NCBI RefSeq assembly: GCF_018336935.1
Contig: NZ_CP068771.1
Coordinates: 2,542,001-2,606,000, forward strand
Length of the DNA stretch: 64,000 bases
Reading direction: 5' to 3'
Origin: Serratia plymuthica
Lineage (GTDB): Bacteria; Pseudomonadota; Gammaproteobacteria; Enterobacterales; Enterobacteriaceae
Shown here: one piece after another, positions 1 through 7,556 of the stretch
How positions within the stretch are numbered: the stretch's first letter is position 1
Layout: every line of letters begins with the position of its first letter
Made by a program: the position numbers and the translations under genes
Notes under the pieces: generated by a model
The model's database searches: none
What the model was told of the DNA's origin: nothing
The model's input: only the letters and a program-made list of their open reading frames with translations

Positions 1-1
1 T

Positions 2-196
2 GTTCGGCAGGCCGGCGCGACCGATTACCGCATCGAGCCGCGCGAAAACTATATTCTGCTCGGCACTGCGCAGCAGGTGCGCCGGCAGTTGGACCAACTG
101 CACCAGCAATATGGCGTGGAAGAGTTCGTTATTGATACGCCGGTCAGCCAACCCACCGCGCGCCTGGCCTCTTTGCAACTGCTGGCGCAGGGGTGA
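2..196 (+). CDS. C-terminal end of a luciferase-like (LLM) flavin-dependent monooxygenase, 5' truncated by the window
   Basis: An open frame enters from the left edge and stops at TGA 194-196, giving about 64 residues. The visible tail contains ENYILLGTAQQV, then QQYGVEEFVIDTP, then a short hydrophobic helix. This is the usual ending of bacterial luciferase-like FMNH2 or F420 monooxygenases, where a 'G.p..v...l......G..efvl' element closes the TIM barrel. Family members oxidise alkanesulfonates, nitriloacetate-type chelators or long-chain alkanes; the substrate cannot be told from this fragment. A hairpin follows the stop. The family call is inferred from a short tail, so confidence is moderate. 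Confidence 0.55.
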   Translation, partial: VRQAGATDYRIEPRENYILLGTAQQVRRQLDQLHQQYGVEEFVIDTPVSQPTARLASLQLLAQG

Positions 197-216
197 TCGG
201 GTCAGTCATTCCCCAG

Positions 217-240
217 GCACGGGGCAAAGATACCCCGTGC
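217..240. terminator. hairpin between convergent genes
   Basis: GCACGGGG at 217-224 pairs with CCCCGTGC at 233-240 around an 8-nt loop, between the monooxygenase stop and the convergent hydrolase stop. There is no clear T-run on either strand, so termination activity is inferred from position only. Confidence 0.4.
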
Positions 241-277
241 TACTGCGGCGGCTCATGCAGGGTAAGTGCTGATAATT

Positions 278-1519
278 TTATTTCAAACGCAGAAATTCGA
301 CGATCGCGTCGGTCACATCCAGAGGAGATTCAATCGTCGGATGATGGCCCACATTGGCCAAGGTAAGCAGCGATGCTTCCGGGATAGCCGCAACCATTTC
401 ACGACTGAGTTCAACGGGGGTGGCCGTATCATTGTCACCACAGATGACCAATGTCGGAACTCTGATATGGGGCAGCAAATCCAGGACATCGCCCCGGGTA
501 AACACGGCGGCGTCGAGGGCAAGCGCCAGCCCTGCTCGATCGTGAGCCAGCATGACCTCCCTTTCCCGTATGACTTCAGCCGGATTTTTTAACCACCACG
601 CCTCGCCATTGATATGGCGTTGGATAGCGGCGAATTCGGCCTCACGTTCTTGCTCCGTGCCATTTAAGAGAGTTTCACGCCGTTTTTGCCAGCTATTTAA
701 CCGTTCAGGAAACTCTGCCCTGGCACTGGTTCCGATAAGCACCAATCCTGACAAGAGTTCCGAATAACGCGCAGCCAGCCTTATACCTATCATTCCGCCC
801 TGGCTTTGGCCTACAAAGGTTATCTTTCCGAGAGACAGTTCTTGAAGCATCAAGGCCAAATCCCGGCAAAGATCGTCTAGCGTCCATCCGTCTGGGTTAT
901 ATCCGCTCTGACCGTGTCCCGGCATGTCCAAAACAATACAGCGATATGATTCACTCAGGACCTCAACTTGCGCAGCGAAAGCGTCATGATTGACAAACAG
1001 GCCGTGGGCAAAAACCAGCGTCGGACCTTCGCCGCGATCCCAATAGCGATAAAGAGTGCCATTGACCTTAATTTGTTGGCGCGGCCACTCATCGGCGGGA
1101 TCAAAAGCGCGGCTAAGCAGCGCCGAATCTTCAAATATCTGATAACGAGTGATTTTTGATTGCGATACTTTAAAATGGATCACCATATCACTGCCCAGGG
1201 TATTCCCCGTACTCAAAACGGTATGCCGAAAACGCCCCAAAGCCAAAACGCTATCGTTATGTTCAATAAGTTCAGCAACCCTAAACTCCCTCGGTTGAAA
1301 ATTGCGTGGGAAGCTTTCCAACCATTGCTTCACCTGCATCGGGCCTTGCAATATTCCCACGGTAGAAACATTCAAATTACCATCTATGTGCCAGACAACG
1401 TTGTCATCCAGCAAAGTGATAACATCATGAATATTTCCTTGCGCAAAAGCCGAAAAATAGGCCTCTACGACTTTTGTAGGGCTCAGATTCGATGCTGTAC
1501 GGCTATCAAACAGTTCCAT
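278..1519 (-). CDS. alpha/beta hydrolase with N-terminal NTF2/SnoaL-like domain
   Basis: A 413-residue two-domain protein. Residues about 10-125 look like an NTF2/SnoaL-type cone ('VEAYFSAFAQGN...VWHIDG'). Residues about 150-413 are an alpha/beta hydrolase with HG oxyanion motif (FAHG), nucleophile elbow GQSQGG (Ser239), acid in CGDNDTATP (Asp364) and His in NVGHHPT (about 392), so the triad is complete. The ATG at 1519 is preferred over the GTG at 1555 because CAGGT sits about 8 nt upstream of it. The gene diverges from a LysR regulator, a usual arrangement for a regulator and its target. Substrate unknown; an esterase, lactonase or C-C hydrolase would all fit. Confidence 0.8.
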   Translation of the reverse strand: MELFDSRTASNLSPTKVVEAYFSAFAQGNIHDVITLLDDNVVWHIDGNLNVSTVGILQGPMQVKQWLESFPRNFQPREFRVAELIEHNDSVLALGRFRHTVLSTGNTLGSDMVIHFKVSQSKITRYQIFEDSALLSRAFDPADEWPRQQIKVNGTLYRYWDRGEGPTLVFAHGLFVNHDAFAAQVEVLSESYRCIVLDMPGHGQSGYNPDGWTLDDLCRDLALMLQELSLGKITFVGQSQGGMIGIRLAARYSELLSGLVLIGTSARAEFPERLNSWQKRRETLLNGTEQEREAEFAAIQRHINGEAWWLKNPAEVIREREVMLAHDRAGLALALDAAVFTRGDVLDLLPHIRVPTLVICGDNDTATPVELSREMVAAIPEASLLTLANVGHHPTIESPLDVTDAIVEFLRLK

Positions 1520-1650
1520 TGGCAATACCTGTAAATAAAGGGTCGGTGAAATCACCCGTTGATATTAAAGTGGCTCAAAGTATATTTATTTCAAATTCAG
1601 AAAAAAACGAATAGAATTGAATAATTGTTTTCCATAAATAGAAAATAAGC

Positions 1651-2541
1651 ATGGCTGTAAACAACATGGACTGGAACGATTTACGTTTTTTTTTGAGTGT
1701 GGCCAGAACGCATAGCCTGACCAAAACAGCCTCTGAGCTCAACGTCAGCCAGTCGACGGTATCAAGAAGAATTGAAGCGATAGAAGCCAGCCTCCGAACT
1801 CACCTGTTCGTTCGCCATCAGACCGGGTATTTTTTGACAGATGCAGGGCAAGACGTTGTTAAATACGCTGAAGAGGTGGAAGAGAAAGTACTCTTGCTTG
1901 AAAGCAATATATCTGGCTCGGACCTCCGACCGGCGGGAACCGTACGCCTGGCAACGCCGGTAACGCTGGCAAGCCACTTGATTATTCCGGCACTGCCCCG
2001 TTTCTATAGCCGTTATCCTGATATCACACTCCAAATCATTACTGGTGTGAATACCATTTCAATATCGCGTCACGATGCCGATCTTGCGCTCCGGCTGGTT
2101 CGGCCTAAACAACATACGTTGAAAATACGGAAAGTGGGCCGGATGCCATCAGCCGTCTATGGTTCTAAAACCTATCTCCGTCAACATATTGCGCCCGAGA
2201 CTGCCCCTCTCGCCGGAAGGCGTTTTATCACGTGGGACAGTTCTTATAGCCACCTGCCATCGTCAACATGGCTTAATGAAACCTATCCGAATATTCCTTC
2301 CGCGCTGGTAACAACCAGCGTCGTCTCGCAGATAGCGGCGGTGAAAGCCAATCTTGGTCTGGCGGTATTGCCTTGTTATATCGCATCGCAACATCCTGAA
2401 ATGGCCGAAGTCATCCCGACAGAAAACGTGTTTGCCGAAGACCTTTGGCTGGTCAGCCATGCCGATATGATCGCATCGACACGCGTCAGGGCCGTTACCG
2501 ATTTTTTGGCGGAAATTATCACTGAAGCTCGGCTGGCATGA
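1651..2541 (+). CDS. LysR-family transcriptional regulator
   Basis: A 296-residue protein with the LysR layout. A winged HTH lies at about residues 8-65 (MDWNDLRFFLSVAR, then TASELNVSQSTVSRRIEAIE), followed by an effector-binding domain that includes 'AVLPCYIA', a segment common to type-2 periplasmic-binding folds. Starts at ATG 1651 or ATG 1666 are both possible; neither has a strong ribosome binding site. It is transcribed away from the fused hydrolase across a 131-bp AT-rich gap, so it probably controls that gene and itself. The inducer is unknown. Confidence 0.85.
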   Translation: MAVNNMDWNDLRFFLSVARTHSLTKTASELNVSQSTVSRRIEAIEASLRTHLFVRHQTGYFLTDAGQDVVKYAEEVEEKVLLLESNISGSDLRPAGTVRLATPVTLASHLIIPALPRFYSRYPDITLQIITGVNTISISRHDADLALRLVRPKQHTLKIRKVGRMPSAVYGSKTYLRQHIAPETAPLAGRRFITWDSSYSHLPSSTWLNETYPNIPSALVTTSVVSQIAAVKANLGLAVLPCYIASQHPEMAEVIPTENVFAEDLWLVSHADMIASTRVRAVTDFLAEIITEARLA

Positions 2542-2665
2542 GTTTGTCTTGGAAAGCGGCGTGGTGGCGTATTTAACAGGGTCGAGGAAGGCGCTCGGGC
2601 AGCAGAGGCAGAGTTTCATACCCGCCCCATGATTAACTGCCCACTTTGGCTGTGATGCCTCACAG

Positions 2666-3970
2666 TCAGTTAACCGAGGTGCCGGCGACCATCGCCACCG
2701 CCAAATCCTGCGCCAGCCGCTCCCGCGCTTCCTCTGGCAGGTTGGCCAGGCTGATACGGACAGCCGGGCCACTTTTCAGCCGGAACGGCTCACCGCTTTG
2801 CACCAGCCAGCCGCGCTGCGCCATAATTTGGCTGGCGGCGGCTTCCGAACGCACCGGCAACCAGATATGCACGCCTTCCCCCGCTGGCAACGGCGTGCCG
2901 GCCAGAGCGCCCACTCGCGCCGCCAGCGCATCGCGCCGTGCCTGATAGCTTTCCTGCGCCCGTAACAGCAAGCCATCGCCCTGCACCTGCGTCCATAATT
3001 TGACGGCAATCTGCTGCAAGATATGGCTGACCCAGCGCTCACGGATGTATTGATCGGCACGCATCGCTTGCAATAACGGCGGTGCGCCACAGGCCAACGC
3101 AATGCGCAAGTCCGGGCTGAGGAACTTACTCAGTGACAACACATAAAGACCGTTGTCGGCACCGCAGGGTAAATGCAGCGGCTGTTGCGACAGCGGCCCC
3201 CAGAAATCATCGACGATCGCCAGGCAGCCGGGCTGTTGCGCCAGGAACTCACGCCAACACTTGGCGCGGGCAGCACTGAGCGACATCCCGGTCGGGTTCT
3301 GTGCGCGTGGCGTGAGGATCACCGCGCAACCCAGCGTTGCGGCCTCCTTATCCGGCAGCCGGCACCCTTGTTCGTCTATCGCCAGCGGCAGCGGTTTTAA
3401 ACGAAGATGCCGCAGCAACGTCAACAGCGGTGGCCAACAAGGATCTTCCACCCATACCGCCGCCCCTGGTGCCGCGTGGCAGCGCAGCGCCTTTTCAATG
3501 GCATCCAGCGCGCCGGAAAACACCGCTGTCTCACCCAACTCTGCACCTTGTTCGCTGAGCCATTCGCTGCCCAGCGCGCACAATGCCGGTAAATCACCGC
3601 TGACGTCATAGCCATTCTGCTGCGGGAATACGTCATCCTTGCCCAGCGACAGCGTCGGTAACAGCGCCGCATCCAGATTGCCACTGGCCAAATCGCACAG
3701 GCCTTCAGGCACCCGTCGTACGCTGCGCACCGCCCTTAACGGCTGGTCAAGCACCTGAGTACCGGCGCGGCCGCGGGTGGCCACCAAACCGGCATCCCGC
3801 AGCTTGGCGTACGCGCTGGCCACGGTATTAGGGTTCACCCCCAGCTCCCCGGCCAACTGACGCACCGGCGGCAACAGCTCACCCGGTTGCAAATCGCCCC
3901 GTTTTATCTGCGCGCCGATCTGTTCAGCAATCTGGACAGCGCTGCCGCCTTTTGCATACAATGATCTCAT
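2666..3970 (-). CDS. ptsJ: MocR/PtsJ-like transcriptional regulator (GntR wHTH + aminotransferase-like domain)
   Basis: 434 residues: a GntR-type winged helix at about 5-70 (LLPPVRQLAGELGVNPNTV) joined to a fold-type-I aminotransferase domain with a PLP-binding lysine in LSLSKFLSPDLR (Lys282) and the NPTG motif. The ATG at 3970 is chosen because AAAAGG lies about 8 nt upstream; the longer frame opens only with TTG at 4021. It is divergent from the cluster that ends in pdxK. In Salmonella the MocR regulator PtsJ lies next to yfeJ and pdxK and represses pdxK in response to PLP, so the same role is inferred here. The symbol rests on this context and overall similarity. Confidence 0.75.
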   Translation of the reverse strand: MRSLYAKGGSAVQIAEQIGAQIKRGDLQPGELLPPVRQLAGELGVNPNTVASAYAKLRDAGLVATRGRAGTQVLDQPLRAVRSVRRVPEGLCDLASGNLDAALLPTLSLGKDDVFPQQNGYDVSGDLPALCALGSEWLSEQGAELGETAVFSGALDAIEKALRCHAAPGAAVWVEDPCWPPLLTLLRHLRLKPLPLAIDEQGCRLPDKEAATLGCAVILTPRAQNPTGMSLSAARAKCWREFLAQQPGCLAIVDDFWGPLSQQPLHLPCGADNGLYVLSLSKFLSPDLRIALACGAPPLLQAMRADQYIRERWVSHILQQIAVKLWTQVQGDGLLLRAQESYQARRDALAARVGALAGTPLPAGEGVHIWLPVRSEAAASQIMAQRGWLVQSGEPFRLKSGPAVRISLANLPEEARERLAQDLAVAMVAGTSVN

Positions 3971-4037
3971 ACATAAAACCTTTTGTATTAGTTCAAAATA
4001 GATTACCCGTTTATAACGCAAAAGTTAAGGGGTCAAA

Positions 4038-4292
4038 ATGGAAAAACATTACGTACTCGACATTCAGCATGCCGGCAAAGCCTTCGCTCGCTTGCAGATG
4101 TTCACGCCCTGGGCTGCCGACCAACTGCAACAAGCCCGCGCGCTATTCCCCGCCGCGCAGGGCTATCAATTACACATCAGTCAGGTCAAAGAGCGCCGGA
4201 TTGTTTATCAAAGCGGTACCGGCGGCATTACCGTGCTCGGCGATGCGCTGGAATTGGAGCCTTATCACGACGCCAGGGAAGTAGAGCAATGA
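4038..4292 (+). CDS. small conserved protein of unknown function, first gene of the pdxK cluster
   Basis: An 84-residue soluble acidic protein with no signal peptide, membrane segment or motif I recognise. It has AAGGGG 5 nt upstream of the ATG and overlaps the next gene by ATGA (4289-4292), so it is very likely translated and co-transcribed with the amidotransferase and pdxK. A hydrophobic 'GGITVLGDALELEPYHDA' end suggests a compact alpha/beta fold. A role in vitamin B6 or amide-nitrogen metabolism is inferred only from context. Confidence 0.7.
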   Translation: MEKHYVLDIQHAGKAFARLQMFTPWAADQLQQARALFPAAQGYQLHISQVKERRIVYQSGTGGITVLGDALELEPYHDAREVEQ

Positions 4293-5005
4293 AAAAAGTT
4301 GTCGCTATCAGGCATGTAAATTTTGAAAACCTCGGTATTCTGGGATCGCTGCTTTCACTGCGTGGCTATCAGATTGATTATTACGATGCCGGCCGTGACG
4401 ATATTCGCGCCATCAACAATGAAGACACCGATTTGCTGGTGGTGCTCGGTGGGCCGATCAGCGCCGCGCAGCATTTTGCCGGGCAGCAACAGTATCCGTT
4501 TCTTAACGACGAGCTGGCGCTGGTCACCCAACGGTTACAGCAACGTCGCCCCACGATCGGCATTTGCCTGGGAGCGCAGGTGATGGCTCAGGCTCTGGGG
4601 GCCGACGTCGTCTCGCTGGGCGTGAAAGAGATTGGTTACGCGCCGCTGACGCTGGCGGAAAATGAAGACTCCGTGCTGGCGCCGCTGGCGGCAACGCCGG
4701 TGCTGCACTGGCACGGCGATATGTTTACTGTGCCTGAGGGCGCAACCTGGTTGGCCGGCACCGAGGCTTGCCGTTATCAGGCGTTCGAATATCAGGATTT
4801 CGCGCTTGGTCTACAGTTCCACCTGGAGGCCGATCATCGGGATATTGAACGCTGGCTGGTTGGCCACGCCTGTGAGCTGGAGTTGGCCGGCATTGCCCCG
4901 CAACAATTGCGCGGTCAGGCCGCACGCCATGGCGCTGAGTTGGAACAGCGCGCCCGGCGGGTGTTTGCACGGTGGCTGGATAAAAACGAACAAAGGACGT
5001 GTTAG
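4289..5005 (+). CDS. yfeJ: class I glutamine amidotransferase, YfeJ-like
   Basis: A 238-residue stand-alone GATase1 domain related to the glutaminase half of GMP synthase. The nucleophile is Cys93 in GICLGAQ, the dyad His178 and Glu180 are in LQFHLE, and GGP at 54-56 forms the oxyanion region. No synthetase domain is fused or adjacent, so the ammonia acceptor is unknown. Family members include gamma-glutamyl hydrolases and deglutamylases as well as ammonia donors. It is translationally coupled to the gene before it and ends directly before pdxK. Salmonella yfeJ sits beside ptsJ/pdxK, which supports the name. Confidence 0.8.
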   Translation: MKKVVAIRHVNFENLGILGSLLSLRGYQIDYYDAGRDDIRAINNEDTDLLVVLGGPISAAQHFAGQQQYPFLNDELALVTQRLQQRRPTIGICLGAQVMAQALGADVVSLGVKEIGYAPLTLAENEDSVLAPLAATPVLHWHGDMFTVPEGATWLAGTEACRYQAFEYQDFALGLQFHLEADHRDIERWLVGHACELELAGIAPQQLRGQAARHGAELEQRARRVFARWLDKNEQRTC

Positions 5006-5845
5006 ATGCAACAGACTTTTCAATTGCAACCGCCGCAAATCGATGTCATCAGCATTCAATCGCAGGTGGTGTATGGCAGCGTCGGCAACGGTATCGCCTA
5101 TCGCACCCTGCTGAAAAAAGGGCTGGAAGCGCTGCAGGTGCCCAGCGTGCTGTTCGGCTGCCCGCCCTATTACGGCGCCCCCAGCGGCGGCGTGATCTCA
5201 ACCGAATGGTTCAGCGGCTTTCTGGACGATTTGATCGTTCGCGGCGTGATGAAACGCACCCGAGCTGTGATCGTCGGCTATCTGGGTGATGTCGCCCAAT
5301 GTCATGTTCTGGACACCTGGTTGCAGCGCGTTCGCGCTATCAATCCGCAGATAAAAATCTATATCGATCCGGTGATGGGCGATTACGGTGAAGGCGTGTA
5401 CGTGGACCCGCGCATCGTCAATTACTATCGTTCGCCATTCCTGCGCCTCGCCAACGGCCTGACGCCCAATGGGTTTGAACTGGAACAGCTTTGCGGGCAC
5501 AGCCTGGTTACGCGTGAACAGACGCTGCACGCCGCGCAGGCGCTGTTGAATGACACTACCGAGTGGGTGTTGGTGACCAGCGCGCCTGGCATAGCGGAAA
5601 GCGACGATGAGCTAGGGTTATTGCTGGTCAGCCGCAATCAGGTGCAAAGTTACACCCACCCCAAAATCAAATCCAAGGTGAAAGGCACCGGCGACATGTT
5701 TACCGCGCTGCTGGTCAGCCATTTGCTGCACGGCAAAAGCCTCAACGATGCCATAGTGACCGCCGGCGGCGAAGTGTGCGACGTGTTGGCGGAAGCGGAG
5801 CATTTCGGGTGGGAGGAGATTGGCAGCCTGCGTGCCTTGAGATAG
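5006..5845 (+). CDS. pdxK: pyridoxine/pyridoxal/pyridoxamine kinase
   Basis: A 279-residue ribokinase-superfamily enzyme that phosphorylates B6 vitamers at O5' for PLP salvage. The N-terminal substrate motif is QSQVVYGSVGN, followed by WFSG (68-71), IDPVMGD (120-126) and the catalytic anion hole GTGD with Asp230. The QSQVVYGSVGN/WFSG/GTGD combination matches E. coli PdxK; PdxY has QSHVVYGHAGN and GVGD. It is the last gene of the three-gene run and begins one base after the yfeJ stop. Probably controlled by the divergent MocR regulator. Confidence 0.88.
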   Translation: MQQTFQLQPPQIDVISIQSQVVYGSVGNGIAYRTLLKKGLEALQVPSVLFGCPPYYGAPSGGVISTEWFSGFLDDLIVRGVMKRTRAVIVGYLGDVAQCHVLDTWLQRVRAINPQIKIYIDPVMGDYGEGVYVDPRIVNYYRSPFLRLANGLTPNGFELEQLCGHSLVTREQTLHAAQALLNDTTEWVLVTSAPGIAESDDELGLLLVSRNQVQSYTHPKIKSKVKGTGDMFTALLVSHLLHGKSLNDAIVTAGGEVCDVLAEAEHFGWEEIGSLRALR

Positions 5846-5889
5846 AACAGAATCATCGAGGGGCAGCCCGCTGCCCCTGTTCGCCGGCT

Positions 5890-6603
5890 TCAGCGTTTCT
5901 TCTTTTTATTGAAATCCAATTCGAACGCAAACACCGCACTCTGGATTTTTCTTTCCATGGCCAGGCCCAGATTGATAAAGCGGCACGACAAACGCGAGAA
6001 ATGCACCGGTTTGTCCTCGTCGTCAAGCTCCTGATCTCCATTGATCACCATCAGCTCCATATTAACCTTGAAGCTGCCATAACTGCCCAGATCCAACAGC
6101 GCCTTTTTGAACAGGAGGCCCGGTTGAAGCTTGTCAGGCAACGGGCCATCGAAGCGCAAGCCCACACCGCCTGCAGAGAGATCGTGGATCCTTAACTGAT
6201 ACGCGGTGCCGTCGGCATATTCGCCGCTGCAGAGAAACTGACGCCAGTGTGGCGTGGTGACGCGGAACTGGCGGCGGCGCTGAATGTAAAACAGCTCTTT
6301 TGGCAGGCCGCTAGAACAGACTTGAACGCCCAGGTGGTCGGTAAATTTGGGTTGGCCGACGGTGAACTCGATCTTCGCGTCGTGGCTTTCAATCACGACG
6401 GTAAATTCGCCGTCCGCCATGTTATCCGCCTCGTCGCCGCTGAAGACGATATTGTCCGGCCCGACGCTCAATAACAGACTCTGAAACTGCCGCTGCTGGT
6501 TAACGACCCTCAGGGGTGTTCGTTGCTTACAAATTTCACGCAAAATCGCCAGAACTTCAAAACGCTCCCGTTTGATAAACAATCCGTTATCATTGTGCTC
6601 CAC
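5890..6603 (-). CDS. ycgR: flagellar brake protein YcgR (cyclic-di-GMP receptor, PilZ)
   Basis: A 237-residue protein with a YcgR N-terminal beta domain (about 1-105) and a PilZ domain. The c-di-GMP contacts are visible: RxxxR in QRRRQFR (about 110-114) and DLSAGG (141-146). On binding c-di-GMP YcgR slows the flagellar motor. A GTG start at 6603 is chosen because GGAG lies 6 nt upstream and it begins (V)EHNDNGLF, the expected N terminus; the longer frame would run 77 bp into the upstream gene. In E. coli ycgR is elsewhere, so this position is lineage-specific. Confidence 0.87.
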   Translation of the reverse strand: MEHNDNGLFIKRERFEVLAILREICKQRTPLRVVNQQRQFQSLLLSVGPDNIVFSGDEADNMADGEFTVVIESHDAKIEFTVGQPKFTDHLGVQVCSSGLPKELFYIQRRRQFRVTTPHWRQFLCSGEYADGTAYQLRIHDLSAGGVGLRFDGPLPDKLQPGLLFKKALLDLGSYGSFKVNMELMVINGDQELDDEDKPVHFSRLSCRFINLGLAMERKIQSAVFAFELDFNKKKKR

Positions 6604-6676
6604 ACGTCTCTCCTGACTCTTCCCAATGGCGATTACAAATTCCTTATAGTTATCATCACTGGGAATATTCCTAAAG

Positions 6677-7459
6677 TCAAATTTGCCAGCGATGCCAGGC
6701 CTGTGGGAACAGTCTTGCGAAGCGTTTTGCCCAAGCCCGCTGACCAGGTTCATCGGCGATCAGGTCCTGGCGGATCTCGATGCCAACGTAAGGTAACCGA
6801 CGCCGCTCCGCATGCACCGGCAAGGTGTAATCCGTCGCATCGGTCATCGCGTAAGGTTCGTTGACCCCCACCTGCAAATCCCCTTCCTCCCGCAACAACT
6901 CAGCCAGCAGGTGGGCAAACTCCGGTTGGCGATTAAACAACAACCCAACTTGCCAGGGACGGGAGTTACCTTTGAACACCGGCGTAAAACTGTGCATTGC
7001 GATAATGGCGGTCGGCTTTCCGCGCAGCTGTCGTTCGCCCAGCGTATGGTCAATGCTGTGATGATACGGCAGGAAAATCTCACGCTCGCGGGCCAACGCA
7101 TGCTCGGCATCAATGCCGATATTGCCGGGAACAGGCGTCAGTTCCGACAGCGACGGGATCGAACTGGCGATGCCGGGGGCCCGATTGCAGTCAATCACTA
7201 AACGCGAGTAACGCTGATGAATCAACGTGGCGTCCAGATGGCGACTAAGATGACGTGAAACCGCCAAGGCGCCGATATCCCAACCGATATGACGGTCGAT
7301 TTCACCGGGCGGCAGGCCCAGATCACCCAAACGTTGCGGTATCGCCTGGCCGGCATGATCGCACAGTAATAAAAAAGGCGCGGCACCGTTGGGCGTTTCA
7401 ACCGCAACGGCGGGTGGCTCATCGGCGGATAGCAACTGCGGGATAAAGGACTGTGACAT
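6677..7459 (-). CDS. N-formylglutamate amidohydrolase family protein
   Basis: A 260-residue FGase-family (HutG-like) zinc hydrolase. The opening 'LLLCDHAGQAIPQRLGDLGLP' and the later 'AIIAMHSFTPVF' and 'VGIEIRQDLI' are characteristic blocks carrying the metal-binding His and Glu residues. The canonical reaction is N-formyl-L-glutamate to glutamate and formate at the end of one histidine degradation route. No hut genes are nearby, so the real substrate may be another N-acyl amino acid. It is 73 bp upstream of ycgR on the same strand and may be co-transcribed with it. Confidence 0.8.
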   Translation of the reverse strand: MSQSFIPQLLSADEPPAVAVETPNGAAPFLLLCDHAGQAIPQRLGDLGLPPGEIDRHIGWDIGALAVSRHLSRHLDATLIHQRYSRLVIDCNRAPGIASSIPSLSELTPVPGNIGIDAEHALAREREIFLPYHHSIDHTLGERQLRGKPTAIIAMHSFTPVFKGNSRPWQVGLLFNRQPEFAHLLAELLREEGDLQVGVNEPYAMTDATDYTLPVHAERRRLPYVGIEIRQDLIADEPGQRAWAKRFARLFPQAWHRWQI

Positions 7460-7556
7460 GCAAAACTCCTGGGTGGGATAAACCTTTATCCTAGCGCTAT
7501 CCCACCACTGGCCCCAAGCCGGGGCTTAGATCAAAAACGCATGAACGCGGGGCCGA

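Noticed and set aside
5006..5845. Naming the B6 kinase pdxY
   Set aside because: The motifs QSQVVYGSVGN, WFSG and GTGD follow PdxK rather than PdxY, and the MocR-yfeJ neighbours match the Salmonella pdxK locus.
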